Shown here: piece after piece, positions 61,654-64,000 of the stretch | Position numbering within the stretch: position 1 is the stretch's first letter | Layout: each line of letters opens with the position of its first letter | Origin: Bacillus sp. ISL-55 | GTDB lineage: Bacteria; Bacillota; Bacilli; Bacillales; Cytobacillaceae | Assembly (NCBI RefSeq): GCF_018613155.1 | Contig: NZ_JAGGQU010000009.1 | Coordinates: 151,820-215,819, forward strand | Direction of reading: 5' to 3' | Length of the DNA stretch: 64,000 bases | Notes under the pieces: generated by a model | Databases searched by the model: none | Told to the model about the DNA's origin: nothing | Seen by the model: the letters and a program-made list of their open reading frames with translations, nothing else | Program-made: the position numbers and the translations under genes

Positions 61654-62487
61654 TTACATTTCTATATTAATACTATCAATGGCCTGTTTTACGGTAGCGA
61701 AGGTATTGATATTTGAAAAGTCTACCCCACCCTCAACTGCAGCCTGGGCGAGCTCTGGCCTCATTCCAGTGGCAATAGAATCCACCCCTAACAGCCGCAA
61801 AACATTGTGAATATCAAAAATGTGTTTGGCAATCGTTGCATCTATTGTGACAATTCCTGAAAAATCAATGATTAAACACTGTACTTTCTGCTTTGCTACC
61901 AAAGGGATTGCCCTTTCCATAATCAACCTTGCCCGATCATAGTCCATTTTCCCTACTAATGGCAGCACCGACACATTTTCCTGTACCGGGACGACTGGAG
62001 TCGATAATAAATCCACTTCATCCTGGACTTCCTTCATAAGTTTTGTGGTTTGCCGCTCAAAAGCAAATACGGTTTCATTAATACTTATATCAAGCATATT
62101 GTTCACTCTTTTATTGATCCAAATCAAATCTTCCGTGTTAACGTCATGTTTCAAACTAATTTCTGCCATTTTATCAATGAAAACAATTCTTGTAGGAGGA
62201 TACCTGAGTAGGATGTCAGAAATCCTGCCGCCTTTAGCTGCTTCGCGTTCTCCGTTTTGCTGGCTCCATTCAAGAAGGCCCTGAGAAGTTGTTTCATCTT
62301 TATTCATAATAGAGTCACCGAGGAATTTAAGGTACTCAGTATAAACAACAATTGCCTGGTCAATTTCCTGCTTTGGTATCTCCACACCAATTAAATCCAG
62401 TATGGAATTTACTATTTCCTTTGCGATTGTTTCGGAATTTTGTTGTAGTTCATTTGCTACTGCTGAAGTTGGATTCACAAAGGTCAC
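61654..62487 (-). CDS. RsbR-type stressosome protein (STAS domain)
   Basis: A 277-residue protein. The N-terminal half is helical and resembles the non-haem globin domain of RsbR proteins. The C-terminal STAS domain has VSVLPLVGKMDYDRARLIM and DFSGIVTIDATIAKHIFDI. Known phosphorylation sites fall on T163 (LSTPVVPV) and S210 in the DFSG loop, where RsbRA has T205 in DITGV. RsbR paralogs build the stressosome, which controls sigma-B. GTG at 62487 is used; another GTG lies 4 codons later. No rsbS/T/U is nearby, so it is a detached paralog. Confidence 0.85.
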   Translation of the reverse strand: MTFVNPTSAVANELQQNSETIAKEIVNSILDLIGVEIPKQEIDQAIVVYTEYLKFLGDSIMNKDETTSQGLLEWSQQNGEREAAKGGRISDILLRYPPTRIVFIDKMAEISLKHDVNTEDLIWINKRVNNMLDISINETVFAFERQTTKLMKEVQDEVDLLSTPVVPVQENVSVLPLVGKMDYDRARLIMERAIPLVAKQKVQCLIIDFSGIVTIDATIAKHIFDIHNVLRLLGVDSIATGMRPELAQAAVEGGVDFSNINTFATVKQAIDSINIEM

Positions 62488-62719
62488 ATCCCTTTTTCTT
62501 TTTACTTATGTTCTTTCCGAAATTTCACTCAAAATGCTCAAGGATTGTTTCACTGTCTGTTCGTAAAAAACTTAAATTATTTAATGATAGGATACACCTT
62601 TAACAATAAATAATCTTCTTAAAACCTGTAATTACATGCAAATAATCAAGTTGTCCTAGGTAAATAATACTCCTGTGCTCTTTAATAATCCAAGACCGGG
62701 AGAAAGACTATCCACAAAA
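62488..62719. other. Intergenic region
   Basis: About 230 AT-rich bases with the promoter of the RsbR gene. No gene is seen. Confidence 0.4.
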
Positions 62720-63436
62720 TCAATATTCCTTGGATATTCTCGTCAACTCGAAGAATTCTTTTTCTGGTTTCATCCATTTTGCCCCTTTATCAGAAACAAA
62801 ATAAATTCCTTTCTCCAAGTCGTAGTATACATCAATTGTTATGCTTCCAAAATCAATAACACTTTTTCCGTTATAATAAGCTTGTTTCGAATCGGCTTCA
62901 ATAGCTCCATTAATCAAACTGACTATCTGTTCAATTGCTTGGCTATCTGTCATTCTGAGGCAATCATCGCTTCGATCCGGCTGTTCGTTAATACAAATTT
63001 CCGAAACTTCTGTATCGATCCAAGAGGCAGCATTCAATCTCTCGTTTTTACCAAAAACAACTTCTGTTTGATTCGTATTCTTGAAGTATGCAGCGCTTAT
63101 TGATAATTCCCAGAGTGTGTTATCTTTTTCCCAATAAGAAATAAAACCAGCACCATCCTCATTAGTATCAGATGAAGCTTGCGACATTCTTAAACTCCAT
63201 CCATTTTTCGGAAGCTCCTTTTCATAAAAATTAAAGATCTCTTCCCAATGATCACCCTCTGTAATATAAACCGGACTGGCTGGTTTCAAACCACTATAAA
63301 GAGGAATATCAGTAGTCTGTTCTGGTATAATGGGAAGTCCGTGATATTTTTCTTCCTGTTTCTTTTGAAAATAAAATAATCCGCCAACTAAAAGCACAAT
63401 GATAATGATGAGTAATGCCAATTTCCAAAACTTCAA
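62720..63436 (-). CDS. Membrane-anchored hypothetical protein
   Basis: A 238-residue protein. A single N-terminal membrane segment (FWKLALLIIIIVLLVGGLFY) is followed by an extracellular domain with a D-rich, EVV-rich alternating pattern and a Cys pair (EICINEQ, DDCLRM). TTG at 63436 is preferred because GAGGG lies 6 bases upstream; the longer frame to 63514 lacks a site. I do not recognise a family. The topology suggests a surface-facing membrane-bound sensor or chaperone; this is inference. Confidence 0.6.
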   Translation of the reverse strand: MKFWKLALLIIIIVLLVGGLFYFQKKQEEKYHGLPIIPEQTTDIPLYSGLKPASPVYITEGDHWEEIFNFYEKELPKNGWSLRMSQASSDTNEDGAGFISYWEKDNTLWELSISAAYFKNTNQTEVVFGKNERLNAASWIDTEVSEICINEQPDRSDDCLRMTDSQAIEQIVSLINGAIEADSKQAYYNGKSVIDFGSITIDVYYDLEKGIYFVSDKGAKWMKPEKEFFELTRISKEY

Positions 63437-63647
63437 GTGTATCCCTCGCCTTTTCATATAAGCTTTTTCTGTGTATACTGCTGGTCGTACCACCAGATCC
63501 GCATAGCAAATCAAATACTGATAAATGAATATTAGTTTTGAGGATAGCAGGGCATCATGCTCATGAAAGAAGCCCTACTTTATAATAATGTAAAAAATGG
63601 TAGAATTGAATACTCATCGATCGCTTTATATTATTTAAAAGAGGAAC

Positions 63648-63672
63648 AAAAAGCGCAAGCGCTGGAGCTGGA
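63648..63672. repeat. Copy of the AAAAGCGCAAGCGC dispersed repeat
   Basis: AAAAAGCGCAAGCGCTGGAGC, the same core as the end of the element at 6960-7136. It stands upstream of ywbE. Confidence 0.5.
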
Positions 63673-63707
63673 TTAATAAAACCAAATAAATTTGTGGAGG
63701 GTTATTT

Positions 63708-63905
63708 ATGACCAATGGAAGAAATCGAAATGAAATCAAACCCGGCTTGAAGGTAAATATTGTCCTTAAAGCTGACCAGAAAACAGGAAAACTTACTCAA
63801 GGCATCGTAAAAGATCTCCTTACCAATTCCAGCACCCATCCTCATGGCATTAAAGTGAGGCTTGAGGACGGGCAGGTTGGCCGTGTCAAGGAGATTTTGG
63901 AGTAG
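63708..63905 (+). CDS. ywbE: YwbE family protein
   Basis: A 65-residue protein with KPGLKVNIVLKADQKTGKLT and HPHGIKVRLEDGQVGRVKEI. These match B. subtilis YwbE over almost the whole length. The protein is a small all-beta protein of unknown function, conserved across Bacillus. ATG at 63708 has GGAGGG upstream. It is a single gene. Confidence 0.92.
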   Translation: MTNGRNRNEIKPGLKVNIVLKADQKTGKLTQGIVKDLLTNSSTHPHGIKVRLEDGQVGRVKEILE

Positions 63906-63983
63906 AAAAGGGTTTATAGAATGATTATTCTATATGCTGTATGAATGCCCGATGAAGAATACCGATAGTTTCTTTAGACTAAC

Positions 63984-64000
63984 AAAAAGCGCAAGCGCCT
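63984..64000. repeat. Copy of the AAAAGCGCAAGCGCC dispersed repeat at the window end
   Basis: The window ends in AAAAAGCGCAAGCGCCT. The element probably continues beyond it. It has the same core as 6960 and 63648. Confidence 0.45.

Overview
The window looks like chromosomal DNA of a spore-forming, moderately AT-rich member of the Bacillaceae, probably a Mesobacillus-like Bacillus. The evidence is strong GGAGG ribosome binding sites, many TTG and GTG starts, Bacillus-type genes (desK/desR/des, mhq, ywbE, DUF4023, DUF3231, DUF2294), a preQ1-I riboswitch, and a locus resembling the mnx Mn(II)-oxidase operon of Bacillus spores. No rRNA, tRNA, IS element, CRISPR array or complete prophage was seen.

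Layout. 1-2.1 kb: a minus-strand operon of an SDR oxidoreductase, a divergent QueA-family protein and a glyoxalase cut by the window edge. 2.2-5.2 kb: an alpha-glucosidase and its LacI-type regulator, with matching palindromic operators. 5.2-9.5 kb: small housekeeping and accessory genes, including a DEAD-box helicase with a long basic tail. 9.5-12.6 kb: the DesK-DesR two-component system and its desaturase target, with DesR-like boxes. 13-16.6 kb: an SDR, a tandem hairpin array and an orphan pair of oligopeptide-type permeases. 16.6-17.9 kb: queC and a queuosine-precursor transporter behind a preQ1-I riboswitch with a terminator. 18.2-25.9 kb: an mnx-like locus with the giant multicopper oxidase MnxG, MnxE/MnxF-like proteins, an MnxD-position protein, two further proteins with a similar small beta-barrel-like motif, a sigma-K-type promoter and a divergent pair of membrane proteins.

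25.9-44.3 kb: mostly single metabolic genes (nucleotidyltransferase, lipoprotein, thioesterase, aldo/keto reductase, methyltransferase, MazG, FAD oxidoreductase, racemase), the mhqD-mhqE-like quinone/aldehyde-stress operon with a perfect MhqR-type palindrome, an alkyltransferase-like protein, a small HELGH peptidase and phosphoenolpyruvate carboxylase. 44.5-53.6 kb: a very large secreted S8 protease gene with five long repeated modules, split near its 5' end by a frameshift at A AAA AAG and an in-frame TGA. 53.8-64 kb: a ClpN-GNAT fusion, a DMT exporter, an RDD protein, an M48-ankyrin fusion, an aromatic-acid-exporter-like protein, a beta-helix protein, a Cof-type phosphatase, an RsbR-type stressosome protein and YwbE.

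The most unusual feature is a set of three intergenic tandem arrays (about 14.1-14.4, 25.9-26.4 and 36.15-36.86 kb). Their sequences are unrelated, but each has a 52-53 bp unit that contains its own inverted repeat. In two arrays some copies carry paired changes that preserve the hairpin. I know of no described element with this architecture. The mnx-like locus and the split giant protease are the other items most worth following up. All coordinates of short sites were read by eye and may be off by one or two bases.
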